NCBI GenBank assembly: GCA_948567375.1
Contig: OX419759.1
Location: 16,770,744-16,834,743, forward strand
DNA: 64,000 nucleotides
Direction of reading: 5' to 3'
DNA from: Lunularia cruciata
Taxonomy: Eukaryota > Streptophyta > Marchantiopsida > Lunulariales > Lunulariaceae
Shown: piece after piece, positions 12,057 to 24,139 of the stretch
Numbering within the stretch: position 1 is the stretch's first letter
Layout: every line of letters begins with the position of its first letter
Notes under the pieces: model-generated
Seen by the model: only the letters and a program-made list of their open reading frames with translations
What the model was told of the DNA's origin: nothing
Databases searched by the model: none
Program-made: the position numbers and the translations under genes

Positions 12057-14463
12057 TTAAGATGAACTCTCAGCTCCCTTGCAGATGTAAACAAGGTCCG
12101 TGAGCTCCCTTTGGTAGCCATCCACAATTTGCTCAAAGTTGGTTTGAGTCTCCACAAACTTGGTGCTAGTGTGGCTTTGGAGTTTCATAGACAATGCCTT
12201 GAGTTGCTTGCTCATATATGTCCTCCTCTCTAGCATGTCAATTTGAGTGCATAGATCCTTCACCTTCATTTTTTTGGAGATTTTTCTGGCCATTTGCTCC
12301 AATTGGCTGAGTAGTTGAGTGGTTGTATGCTCAATAGTTGTAATCAGTCTTGCTCAATCAATCTCTAGATTGGCTCATTTGGTGCTGAGTTTGTTGGTCA
12401 ATCCCTTACTTGTCCTCTTTTCTTGCTCCATACCTTTTCTTATTGTCATTTGAGGTTGATAGACAAGTTGGAGATGCAAAGGTCAGTCAGCTATTTCAGA
12501 TTGTTGTATCTTGTTTCCATTGCCTTTGTATCAACTTTGGTTATTTCTAGCTCATGTTATAAAGTTACAAGTTCATGTTCCCAATTTTGGATCTCCTCTT
12601 TATGTTAAGTCTATTGGTGGAAGACTTGCAGGCTAAAATTGTCAACCTCCTTCTTCAACCCATGGATGAGATTTATGTACTCCTCATGACATTCTAGTTC
12701 CTCCTTCTAGATGAGATTTTTGTACTCCTCTAGGCACTCTTTTACTTTCCTTGTCCTTCTTTTTTGGTTTGAATTGGACTAGGTGATGTAAGTGGAGTAT
12801 GAGGGCCATTGGTTCTTTCATCTATGGAATGTAAAATGGAAAAATATCTTCCAACACTTCCATCATTGGGATAATGATATGAATGATAAAGGTACAAAAT
12901 TTCATCCTTGCCTATATTTTTTTGTTGGACCTTCTTTGTTTTGGGTGTGGGGTTCTTGTTGTGTCTCAAAACATTCTTCTCCTTTGTTTCATGAGCCAAA
13001 GTTGATTCCTCAATTATGCCTATCTTGTTGTCATTTAGTGGGGATTTTGCATTGGTAACGGCATTATTGTTTTTTTTTCTTCTTGCATTGGGGATAATGG
13101 AGGTTGCCTTGCTAATTTCATTTGGCTTTAGCAAGACGTCCTCACCTCTACATTGTTGGTCCCTTTGACAAAATCCATCATTGGAGGAGTCTGTTTGCTT
13201 GCCGCTTCATATTGTAATGCAAGACCTTCCCTTTATAGGAGCCAAATTATTGATTGGAGCCATGGTTGGGGTGACAGATTCCATGGTTGGCTTATTTTCC
13301 TTGTTTGGAAAACATACTTCCATCGTTCTTGAAAAATGTAGGAGACAACTAGGCCTTGTCATTTTGTTCCTCTCCCTTGTCATTTACCAAGGCAACAAAA
13401 TTTGTGTGATGACTCCTTGCTCCTTGATTTTGTGCTCCGAGAAATTGTGGTAGCTCTTTTGTTAGGCACCTCTTATCCCTATGGTGGACCTTCCTCACAA
13501 GGCAACTTGCTTGCCTTGGTCTTACTCTTGCTTTCCTTGGATGAAGATCTCATCTCCTGAGGTCTTTTTTGTTTCTTGGAGGCTTTTACCTTGGCATGAG
13601 CATTAGGAGTCTTTCTACAAAACATGATTGAGTTGTATGTTTCCACCACTTGTACAAAATTCCCTACTTGGGCATACTCTTTGTTTCCATTGTGATACTT
13701 TATTATCTCCTTAGGCAAGTCCATGTCTCCATTGGAGTAAGTCAGGTGGTGTAGGTGGGATTGGAACTTCTTTGTTTCTTTGTCCATCCAAAGATTCATG
13801 CCAATGTAGAAATGAACAATGAAGGGATCTACAATGGTGGAAAAATCTTTTGTCATATCTTCCAGTAGCTTAATGATCTACTTACAAAACATCCTGGCCC
13901 AACTCATCATCAGCTTTTGCTTGTGTATGAGTTGGAAGAAGATGGCTTGGTTTTGGTTGATGTAATTCATTCATTTCAAATGAAACAACTGCATTATTTT
14001 TTTTGTGATTGTTTGACAAGTAGGGTCCTTTATGTTTTCTATCTTGTACTCATTTTTGGACTCTCCTCTAACAAATGAGTCCTCAATTTCTCCCTTGAAT
14101 TATTCTTGGGATAGCCATGCAATTATTTATGTGAATTTCCTCAAATGGCAAGCAATCTACACCAATACCCGCCGCCAATGATCCTCCATCCACATCATGG
14201 AGCATCCTTGTAGCAATTTCTCACTCAAGTTTTCTACATTTGTACAAGTTTCCTATAGCATGGCTACATCCAATAACCCCTAATCCTATAGCAAGAAGTT
14301 GATTTTCCTTGGTGTAGTCAGTTTGATAATACAATCTCCACTCAAGAATCTTGAGGGGTTTGTTCAAGATTTCTACTACTCCACATTGCCTCAACACAAT
14401 CCTCCATTTAAGAATGCATCTTGCTATGATTGAATATTCAATTCTCTTGACATTGTGTTTCAT
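12057..14463 (-). pseudogene. Unclassified degenerate coding relic
   Basis: Several minus-strand frames lie in tandem (14463-14221, 13856-13479, 13134-12742, 12302-12057) with similar character: polar, rich in Lys, Asn, Ser and Glu. The last segment looks like coiled coil (ISKKMKVKDLCTQIDMLERR). The segment at 13,856-13,479 ends in a Lys/Ser-rich tail with repeated KASK. Together they suggest one long decayed protein of a retroelement, such as a gag-like ORF, but no protease, RT or integrase motif was found and I cannot name a family. The region starts about 280 bp after solo LTR E1; whether they are related is unknown. Confidence 0.3.
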
Positions 14464-14469
14464 TGATCT

Positions 14470-17400
14470 GCTCCCATGATTCCACTTTCTTAGCTCTCAA
14501 TAGTCATGGAAAAATTCTGCAATCAAAGCTGAAAATTCCTTGCATGATATCATGAAAAAAGTGAAATGAAAAAGTGAAAAGTAAATGCACAAAAAGATTC
14601 AACTTGTAGGGTAGGGTTTGTTTTTTTATAGTCCCAATTGGCTGAGGTCTGTCCTTTGTCCATCATGGCTTTTGGTGAAAGGTTGTGATGTCCATCACAT
14701 GCATGAGCTCAAGCACAAAATGGTTGCCAATGGTTTCTTGGCAACGCATGGATCTTTCTGCATGATCTTGAAATGGCAGCAAAAATTGAGGGAGTTTTGT
14801 GTTGTCAAAAATTTGTTGTGTCCCTCATTGCCCTGCAAAATTCATGAAGTTGGGGCTTCCTTGTCATGGAGTGGCTTGTTTCATTTAGCGCTCATGATTG
14901 TAGGTGCTCATGTTTGTAGGCTCCTTGGTGCAAAAATAAAATAGGCTTGGCTACAAAATAGATCTGGCATTATTCTCATCATGTGATCTCGTAAGCTCAT
15001 TTTCTTGAGGCATCTCACCTGCCCATATTTTGGAGGTATGACTCAAATTGTTACTCCTCATAAATGATGCTTTTTGACACCTTAATACTAATTTTTACAA
15101 CAACAAAAAATTGAAAGCAAAGAAATTGGAACCCCATCAAGGAAGTGGGTAATGACATGTCTTGCGTGCATCCATCTTTAGAGAGCTTAGGGACGCTAGT
15201 GAATCCTTATTGAGTTTTATTCCATTTGTGTGGTCCTTCAACAATTCTCTAGTTTTTGTTATTGCTAGCACAACTTCTCACAAGAATGGATCATTGCTCT
15301 TCAATAAATTACTAATACATGACAAGGAGATTCCTTAGGGAGAATTTTATTTAACATAGTTCACTTTAATCTCTTTTATCTACTACTTCAGCCTTGCTGC
15401 ATTGTATTTTTTTCTCTCTTAGTAGAAAATATATACATTATGGGTCCTACAGACCAGTTTATGTAGGCCTTTGATCACAAGTGACTATATGGCTTCATTT
15501 CATAAACTTGAGAGTCAAAGTGTAGAATGAAGTCTTTAGGTAATTTTCCTTTAGGTATTTAGGATCTTGAGCTTCTAGAGAGGTATATCACATATATAGA
15601 TAACTTATGCATTCTTGGAGTGCTAATAGGGTCTAAGGATTTCATCAATGCTTTATAGACGTTGCTCTTATATGGGATATCTTTCATATGGATAATCATT
15701 ATATAATAAGAATCCATAAGTGGCATTCTATATACTTTTTCTAGTATTTCTTTTTAGTCTACTTGCCTACTTCATCTAATTCTCCTTCATATCCTTCTAT
15801 CAAGTATGAGAGCCTTTGTTAGAAGGATCATGGGAGTCTTTGGTGATATTATTAGATGAAAGACATTTGATTGTGTAATACAAGACTTTGGTGTTTACAT
15901 ATAAATCCCTACTAATCTCACATGGAAGGATAGGTCCATTGTCTATGGAGTAGATGATACTTTTAGCATTTTTGGTTGTTTTGCACTCATTATTGATTGG
16001 CTAATCTTGGACACCGATATGATTGAAATGGATGATAGTTTTTTTTCTTTTTCTAACTACTATTAATATAACAAGAGACAACGTAAAATAATCTTACCTC
16101 TTTACTTTTTGCTTCATACAAAAAATTTACAATCTTCCTTGATGGACCAATTGTTTCAACAAGCTCTACATTCTCCTCTAAGAGACTCAACTGTTCCATG
16201 AGTTCTTGGACCATGTCTTTGCTCTTGCTCGAGCAATGGTGCTAGAATGCCTTAATGCACTTGTATTTGTGCATTCTAACATGCACTATCTACTTTCTTA
16301 CAATGATGAGGTTCCATTTAGGTGTGATAATCAAGTTGATCTATGTCCACTTGTCTTTAATAGTTAGGGATTATAAGGAGCACTTTTCTTTTATGATCAT
16401 TTTGATGAAATTTTATTTACAATTTACAATCTTGTCTAGAGAAAAGTAAGAGATTGAAAATAATTTGTAAAAAATGGTTTGTAATGATTATTATGTTAAA
16501 TTAGCTACCAAAAGAAAAGAAAAAAAAGCAAAGTAGGAGAAATAAACTCTCATATATTAATTAAATCTCCTGATAATCTTGAGGAAAATTAATGACTTTT
16601 AATATTAGGATCCTTTACAATGATATGATATTTCATAAAGAGTATGATTTCTTGGTCTAGTTAACATTATAAAAAAAGCAATGACATAAAGAACTCTAAA
16701 TAAGTATAAAATGATGAATAAATAAATCATACATGTTAAAAATTTCAAGTATAGCAATTAAACTAAACTTAAAAAAAGGAAAATCCATTGATCTTTATCA
16801 TGAAGATATAATTAGAAATCTCACAAAGTAGTAATAACTCTCAATTAAAATTAAGACAAGAACATTTATGGAAAATTATTGCCAATTAGGTAATATATAT
16901 TAACAACTTGGAAGGATCTTTTAAATTTTTTAACTTGAACTATTTTTTGGTAAATATTTATCATTTATGTTATAGGTAATTAATTTAAGGTTTTATTGCT
17001 TGAATGATTAATTTTGAGAAATTTATAAGTGGATCACTTAGAGTTCATCATTGAAATTATTCTAAGTTCCTCATTGAATTAAAATCAATGGAATACACTC
17101 TAGAAATCTCTAGAATTTAAATGATTATGGAAAACATTCTTTACAAATTAGTTTTTTAACTCTAGTAGGCTTATCTCAAAGACACTTATTTACAATATGC
17201 CTTTGCCTGTACAAATGGGATTTAGTGAAGTTAAATGACTCCAAACAAAATTAGTAAGATAGTTTTCTTTGCAAAAGATTATTTATAATTATGCTTATAG
17301 ATCTTATAAGGTGAAAAATTAGATTCTATCCATAGTCTTACTATAATTAAAAATATTTTTCAAATAAATAATAATATGTATTATTTTAAATAAAAAAATT

Positions 17401-19900
17401 AAAAGATCAAGAATAAAATTGATAATTTATAATATTATTACGGTACTTAAAACCTTGATTATCAATCTATAAGTTGAAATCTCAAATTGGTCTACTTAAT
17501 TTCATCTTGTTATTCACTTGTAAGTGTGATACCACCTTAGATAAAACAGGAATCCATATGACTTGGTTTAATTTGGAGGACAAAGGATACCTACTAATGA
17601 AACCATAAGAGGTCTAGTGTTTGTCATGGCATGGGAGAGTGGATACATTACTTGGAAGATAATTATGCTTCACTTACAACACTAGTTAGAGCAAACTTAA
17701 ATTTAGTCTAAGATAATCAAGTAATAAAAGTAGATATTTTGGTTATGGATCCCATAGACAACACCTAATTACCCATTCTCCTAAATATAGTGGAGACTTT
17801 TCTATGCTAGATGATTCTTTTTTTCTCTAGTTATGTATAGACCATTTGACATACATAGCTCTAATATTCTAGGTGTAGTAGTAAATTTATCTCATTCTAG
17901 TGGTACGCGGACTGATCTCCATTTTACCTTTTAGATTTTATCGTTGTATTGCTTGTAGTGTTCTTCCTTTCATTCTTGTTATCCTATGGATAGAGCTTTT
18001 TCTTTGAGCATAATTTTTTCAAAGTTCCAGACTTGTTTTTCCAATATGGTTCTTAAAGGACCTCCACTGAAATTTAACCAAAGAAATATGAACGTCCTCT
18101 TTGTTCTATTTTATTTGATATAAGGGCATTGATATAATGGGAACTTTGTTTCATTCTTTGTTTAGTCTTGCATTATTAAAGTATTCATGTTTTATTAAGG
18201 TATATGATTGGAAGCAGTATGGTTCTAAAGGCCAAAATGAATTAACAAACAGAATTTGGATTTTTTTTTTCTGTTTTTCTGTTTTATTTGATATAATGAC
18301 ATTGACATAAATGGGAATTTTGCTTCATTCTTTGTTTTTTATTACATTATTAAAGTGTCGATTCTTTTAGTATAAGGTATATCTGTGAAAGCATCATCTT
18401 CTTTAGTACATTGAATATAGATTGAAAAAAATCAATTTTTTGTTAGGATTAAGGTGTGCAATGTTATTCTTTATCCTTCAGGTTCAAGTTATTGAGAATC
18501 TACAAAGTTCTACCAGAAAATATCAAGTTTTGAAACATACTAAGATAAAAGTTCAACTAAAATTTTTGATTCCTTGAAGGATTTAGCTATTTTTTATTAA
18601 ATTTATTCCCTGATTTTTCTTTCATTCTTGTAAAGACAAAAGCGTGATATTTTGCTATGGATTTCCACTGATTTTGACTATAAATTATGGAGATGTTTTA
18701 ATAATTTCTTGGTAATAGAGTTCAACAAATTCAAATATATTATTTATGGAGGTTTATGTAAAAAAAATACTTAGAGGCGATCCTTGCCTAAATTCGGAGG
18801 CAAATCTGCTGTTTACCATCCTTGTAATGGATTAATAAGAGGAGCTCGTGAGTTTGTCGATGTCTTTTAGACCTAATTGGAACATTTCTTAAAGGATAAG
18901 TGTAGCTTCAAAGCTTTTGATATCTGACGGGTGGATACTTTCAAGAATAATAACATCATAAAGATTAATATAAAATAGGGGAGTTAGAATTTAGAAGAGT
19001 GTATACACAAAAAGTATGGAACTTCCTAAAACTACAATGGTTACTCGTGTTATAGAGAGCTTTAAAATCGTGAGGATATCTTGATGAATTTGCCAACACA
19101 CTACAAATTTTTGGAAATTTAGGCAATACTGCTCTTTACTTTTACAAGGTTAAAGAGGATCGAAGGTATTTAGATCATGCACATTTTTTTGAAATGTATA
19201 CAAAGAAACATAAATACTTCTTGGTTCTTTTTAAGAATGCTTAAATCTTTTGTGTCACAATTGCATGAGACCTCAAGTGTACTTAACAAGTATGTGATTC
19301 TCTATCTATCGTTGCACAACAAGGTATATTATCTAAGATTAAAAGAGACATCAATACTCAAGGTTTGCTTAAACATTAATTATGATAATTTTTTAGTAGT
19401 AAAAAGATAATTAATAATATTAATCAAATGTTGATTTTCATGTTTCCAAGTCAACTTAGATGAAAAAAAACAGACAATACATTACATAAATGAGCAACTT
19501 AGAATTTGAACTATATTTATTTGTAGATGAAATAAATCTAACTAATCACAAAAACTGGACTTTCCCTTTTGAATTTGACACTTGATTCACTTTATTGCAA
19601 ATTTAAACTTTCAAGATCGGACAATCAATACTTAAAATGACATTTTTGGATCGATATTACAATAGATATTTGATTATTTTGACTTAGATGTTCGAGTTAC
19701 ATGGATATGGATGGATATTTGAATCTTCAATATCGGATATTGGGTATACAACTCTAATAATTTTGAATTTTTTTATATAATAGAATATAAATTTCATACA
19801 AGCTATATTGTACGATGAATCCAATGTTAGTGTGCAAAATTATCTTTTTTTTTCAGGAATGGATGTGGAGTCTCAACAAACTTCAGTATCATAGTGTGGA
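14470..19900. repeat. AT-rich repeat-block sequence without recognised genes
   Basis: Strongly AT-rich sequence with only short frames and no motif I can support. It includes one old direct duplication of about 120 bp (roughly 18,103-18,225 and 18,276-18,395, sharing a TTTATTTGATATAA start and a CTTCATTCTTTGTTT-like centre). Confidence 0.4.
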
Positions 19901-19919
19901 AGTCATCATACAATCTCTT

Positions 19920-21540
19920 GTCAAAACTGCGTTGTATTCTCATCCCTTTCATCTTCTCAAATGTTTAAGAGAATATAAAATTTAATAAACAAAGCCGCAA
20001 TATTACACCTTATTTCGTCAAATCCTCCTCCATCATGACAAAAATTCAGAAAAGCAGCAAAGATGGCGTATGAAAAATTGCGCATCCACTGGTCATGAGG
20101 AACCCGGATTCCAAACTGTAGTAAACTACGTATCACTCGTTGTAATTGGAATTTTATTGGCTTATCTTTCAACCCATCTCTACATGTCTTCTAAACTTTC
20201 TTCCAAGATTATATCGTTTCTTTGAGTGGCATGAATCATGTCCTAATGATCAGTCCTCAGTTATACGTGTCCCTTCGGCAATACGAAGAACTATATGAAG
20301 GAGAAAACGTCAGATAGTAAAACGAAGGAAATTGTAAAGATTGTGGTTTTGTCAAGAGACAGCAGCCATATGTGGTCTTCCTGGTTGAGTACGTCCAAAG
20401 ATGTCAAGGGATGGTAAAACGGATTTTCTTGTTTTCTATCGGCAGTCCCAACATGTTCGTTTCCAGTAGGCGGCCTTTAAAACTAGCGTGGAGTGGTTTG
20501 GCTCTTGGTGAATCCTGGGGATCTCTGTCTATTGTTCTCTTACTTTAAACAAGATTATGGTATTACTCGATTTTCTATTATTAATCAATTTTTTAAGATC
20601 AAGTTCTGTAGAAAACTAATAATTTAAATTTTATTTAAATATTTGGTGATTATAATTTATATTTTTAATTTATTTTTAATATTTGAAGAGAATTTTTTGT
20701 AAATTTTTTAATAATATTAATATTTTTAAAATATGAAGACTGTACTCTTATTTCTGTTTATAATTTGAAATTATATTCTTTACTTCTGGAAAATATACAG
20801 TTTTTTTTATGTTATACATTGAAAAAAAGAAAAAACTAATGAACAAAGGCATCTAAGTTTTGAGTTTATCTCGAGAAAAGCCATGCCATCGCCATCGTGT
20901 CAAGAGTCTAAAGGCAACACGTACTACTGGAAACATTGAAACTCCCAATAAAGCGACAAGAGTTTCCTTTGTACCATACCTTGCACATCTTTCGAAAGCT
21001 CTTCCACCAAGAAGATCACATGTGCTATCTCCTAACGAACACTTTCACAATAATCAAATTTCAACGTAAAAGGAAAAAGGCGACCGCGTAGGAAAAATGA
21101 AGGATGGAAAGACCCCATCAAACCGTACAAGGGAGAGGAAAAAAAAGGTAACATGGGGCTAAGCCCCATGGTAGAAAGGTATGTTCTCTTCTGTGTAGTT
21201 GAAGTCTCCTGCTCTCTTGTCAGCTCTTGATCTGCTTATACTCGTTAAAACACGAATCGATTACAAGTTTAAAGCCGCACCCAGGGTTTAAGTTGTTAAA
21301 TTGCTATTGTGCTTCGCAGCGAACCTTCAAGGATACTAGGACATTTCAAAGAGAGCTTTTTCACTACCTCTAAAGTCCCCATTGCAACAAAAAAAATTAA
21401 GGGTACCAATAAAAATAAATCTAGCGTGAAGGGGTACACTAACCTTCTAAGGGGTCTCGCCCATAGCCCTAAATATTGTACGTGCATCCTGTAGCGTCTT
21501 ATGGGTATCCCCGTAAGTGTTAATTAACCTGTAAATTTTA
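19920..21540. other. Higher-complexity island inside the AT-rich block
   Basis: Two stretches (about 19,920-20,560 and 20,860-21,540) have higher GC and gene-like texture than the sequence around them. A minus frame at 20,172-19,957 (71 codons) reads naturally but is unrecognised. Near 21,078-21,132 lies the inverted partner of the 57-base element at 8,536-8,594. They may be displaced pieces of genic or regulatory DNA. Confidence 0.3.
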
Positions 21541-22236
21541 AAGAGGAGCATTAGTCATACTTTGCATTTGAATAAGAAGTAGAGGTGTCATCACTAGATG
21601 AAATGAGCCACTGTTCTCTCTCTAATGGGCTACAACTGAAAGAGTTATGGTAAGAGATCAGCTCTCCCCAACATTTCTCCCTTGCCTCTTTTCGCGTCCT
21701 TGCAAATTTTTCAATTGTGCCAAACATTTCTGGTGTGTTTTCATTTTGTGTGCACCAGATTCTAAGATGCGGTGCTGTAGCACACGACAAATACTAGTGG
21801 AGGAAATAAGAAATTGCATATGCAAGTGGATTCTAGACTGGATGGAGAAGGTGAAATGGACTTTCTTCACATGGGGATAGATGATTAGTAAAATTGGATG
21901 AAACATGGAGTGATGATAATTTTGAGATGAAGGACTTTGAACTAATATGAGGTGATGGTATATTGTATATTTGGAGAGAATTTGCTTGATGAAATGTAGT
22001 CAGTAGGAGTACTGATTTTGATTATCAAATTTTTTTAAGATCTTGATCCTCACTCATCCAAACAGCTAGTGCGGATGGAAGTTGAATCTATTAATAGTTT
22101 GGTTGAACTCATTGTAGATCGTGATATTTTCAACATGAGAGATTTTGAGAAAATCCAAACTCCTGTAGGTTCAATTGGCTGCAGCCTTTGATTGATTTGG
22201 GCACAATGAAACTGGTACATGTGTGGCAAGGTGTAC

Positions 22237-22370
22237 CAACTTGTGCAAGATTAGTTCAAGATCTACCATAGAATTTACAAATAAATTTATGATCACAATG
22301 GTATCCACTCTTATGCAAGTTCAAGATCTACCACAAAATTTACAAACAGAGTCATGACCAAGATTTTATC
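22237..22370. repeat. Tandem duplication of about 65-70 bp
   Basis: Two adjacent diverged copies share the order cttgtgcaag, ttcaagatctacca, aaatttacaaa, then tatccact. They lie in sequence just upstream of the Harbinger-like fragment, possibly within its decayed body. Confidence 0.6.
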
Positions 22371-22844
22371 CACTATCGGCCAAGAGGGCAAGAAGTTGCT
22401 TGGCTTGACAGAGAAGAGAGAATTAGAACTTCAAATGTGTTTGCCTTGAAAGGTTTCATGGGTATGTTGGATGGGTGGACGTAACTTTATTCCCTTAAGC
22501 ACAAAGACCCAAAGTGGATGGATAAATTTAATCCAACCAGAAAGGTTCAAATTCCATCAACAAACAAGTGGCATGTGATGACATGGAAAGAATAATTCAT
22601 TTTTTGGGAGGTGAGAGGGAATTCTATGAGTTGCATAGTTGGTTCATATAAGTTCATATTAGTTACAAGTTTGGTGGGTCCTAAATTCTGTTCTTTGATT
22701 AATGAGTGTGTGCTATGATTGATGTGTGTTATCATTACATTGTAGGGATGCAAGGTTCCTATCATGACATGACATGTATCAAGAAGTCCCCATTGTGTGT
22801 TGACATGAATCAAAGAGGGCCTAATACATCTTTTTGAACAACAC

Positions 22845-23210
22845 ATGTATCTATTAAGTGACTCTGATAATATGCCCATGAGTTATTTGGTACCATCATT
22901 CAAGCAAGTGAGCATAGAGGATAAAATAGATTTCAATAACCACGTTGCAAGAGCATTTGTTCTCAACAAGCATTGCTTTGGAGTGTTTAAGGCCCAAAGG
23001 CATTTGGTAGGAACTAAGAATGAATTGAAAAGCAAAAATAGAAATTCATATTTGAAGAAGTGGATCAATTGTTGCATCATATTGCATAATTTTCTTATAA
23101 ATAAGTCCCATCTATGGGTAGAAGAGAATGCAAAGAGAATAAAGTTCAACCCGGATTTTGATGGAGAACAAGAGGCAAATGATCCCTTAGAGATCCAAAG
23201 AGATCTCTAA
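22845..23210 (+). pseudogene. PIF/Harbinger-type transposase, C-terminal fragment
   Basis: A 121-codon frame resembles the end of the DDE nuclease of PIF/Harbinger transposons. It starts with a YLLSDSD element (the LLADxxY aspartate region). Then comes FNNHVARAFVLNKHCFGVFK, matching the family pattern FNxxHSxxRxxIExxFGxLK. Then comes CCIILHNFLI, the conserved WxxCCxILHNFxI end. Upstream sequence from about 22,430 may hold the earlier GxxDGT-type segment, but it is broken. No terminal inverted repeats were located. It is an inactive relic within the AT-rich block. Confidence 0.65.
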
Positions 23211-23649
23211 GGGAGATTAAGATGATCAAGAGAGAAAATGAGAAACATAATGATGAAAATGTGTATTGCCTACAATAGACAAATTGGTAGGATTTTGAAT
23301 CTTTAATAACTATTTAAGGAAATTTTCTTGAGATAATTTATAAATGGTGGTGGCATTGGTTCATTGATGATATCTGTCAATGAAAAATATAAGGAATTAT
23401 TCATTGAAGAATTACTCATATGAATATGGATATTTTATGCAATGATATAAATTCCTATTGTGAATAATATGGATTGTGGCGGTGAAGAATATGTATTCTT
23501 CACTGCAATAATATCAATTTGTGAAATATAGGTTGTGGGTTATTCATCTTAAATACAAGAGCTTTCAATGGTATTTGCAAAGTGGTCTTTCAAATTAACA
23601 AGTATGTGTAGAAGAAGGAGGTTTGAATTGGTATGTGAAGGACAAAAGA

Positions 23650-24135
23650 GGTTCAAATTAGCAACTTTGTGCAGAAAGGAGTTGGATCAAAGGAGAGGAG
23701 AGGGGTGTGAATGAAGGAGGTTCAAAGGAGACGAATGAAGAAAACACTTTGATCTTTTGATAACAAAGAGTGTGCCAAAAACAGAGAAAGGAAGATATCT
23801 CCAAAGGGAGGAGTGGTAGAAAAAGCAAAGGGAAAGAAGGAAGAATGGCAAAAAATGAGGTAGAGAAAGAAGGGTGGAAATAAAGAAGGACTCCATTTTG
23901 GAGAAGAGTGGAAAGAGGGAACAGTGACAAATACAAAAACAAAGTAAGGAGAAATGAGGGATAGAAGAGGTAGAAGGTAGAGGAACATTCAAAGATTGAG
24001 GGGAAAAAGGAGCAAAATTTGAGAGAGGAAGGAAGATATTTTTAAAAAAAGGAGAAAGAAGGAAGATTTACAACAACAAAGCAAGGAGAAATAAGGGATA
24101 GAAATGGCAAAAGCTAGAGTAGTGGGAAATTCAAA
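23650..24135. repeat. Purine-rich tract with internal direct repeat
   Basis: The plus strand is almost entirely G and A over several hundred bases (AGGAGAGG, AAAGGGAG, GAAAGAAGG units). Two copies of about 80 bases at roughly 23,935 and 24,072 share CAAAG(T/C)AAGGAGAAAT and TTCAAAGATTGA. The long frames on the minus strand here (Ser/Phe/Leu/Pro-rich) follow from this bias and are not treated as genes. Confidence 0.6.
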
Positions 24136-24139
24136 GATT

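Noticed and set aside
23658-23992. Three overlapping minus-strand frames rich in Ser, Phe, Leu and Pro
   Set aside because: They are the reading of a purine-rich tract from the pyrimidine strand. All three frames are open because stops are rare in such sequence.
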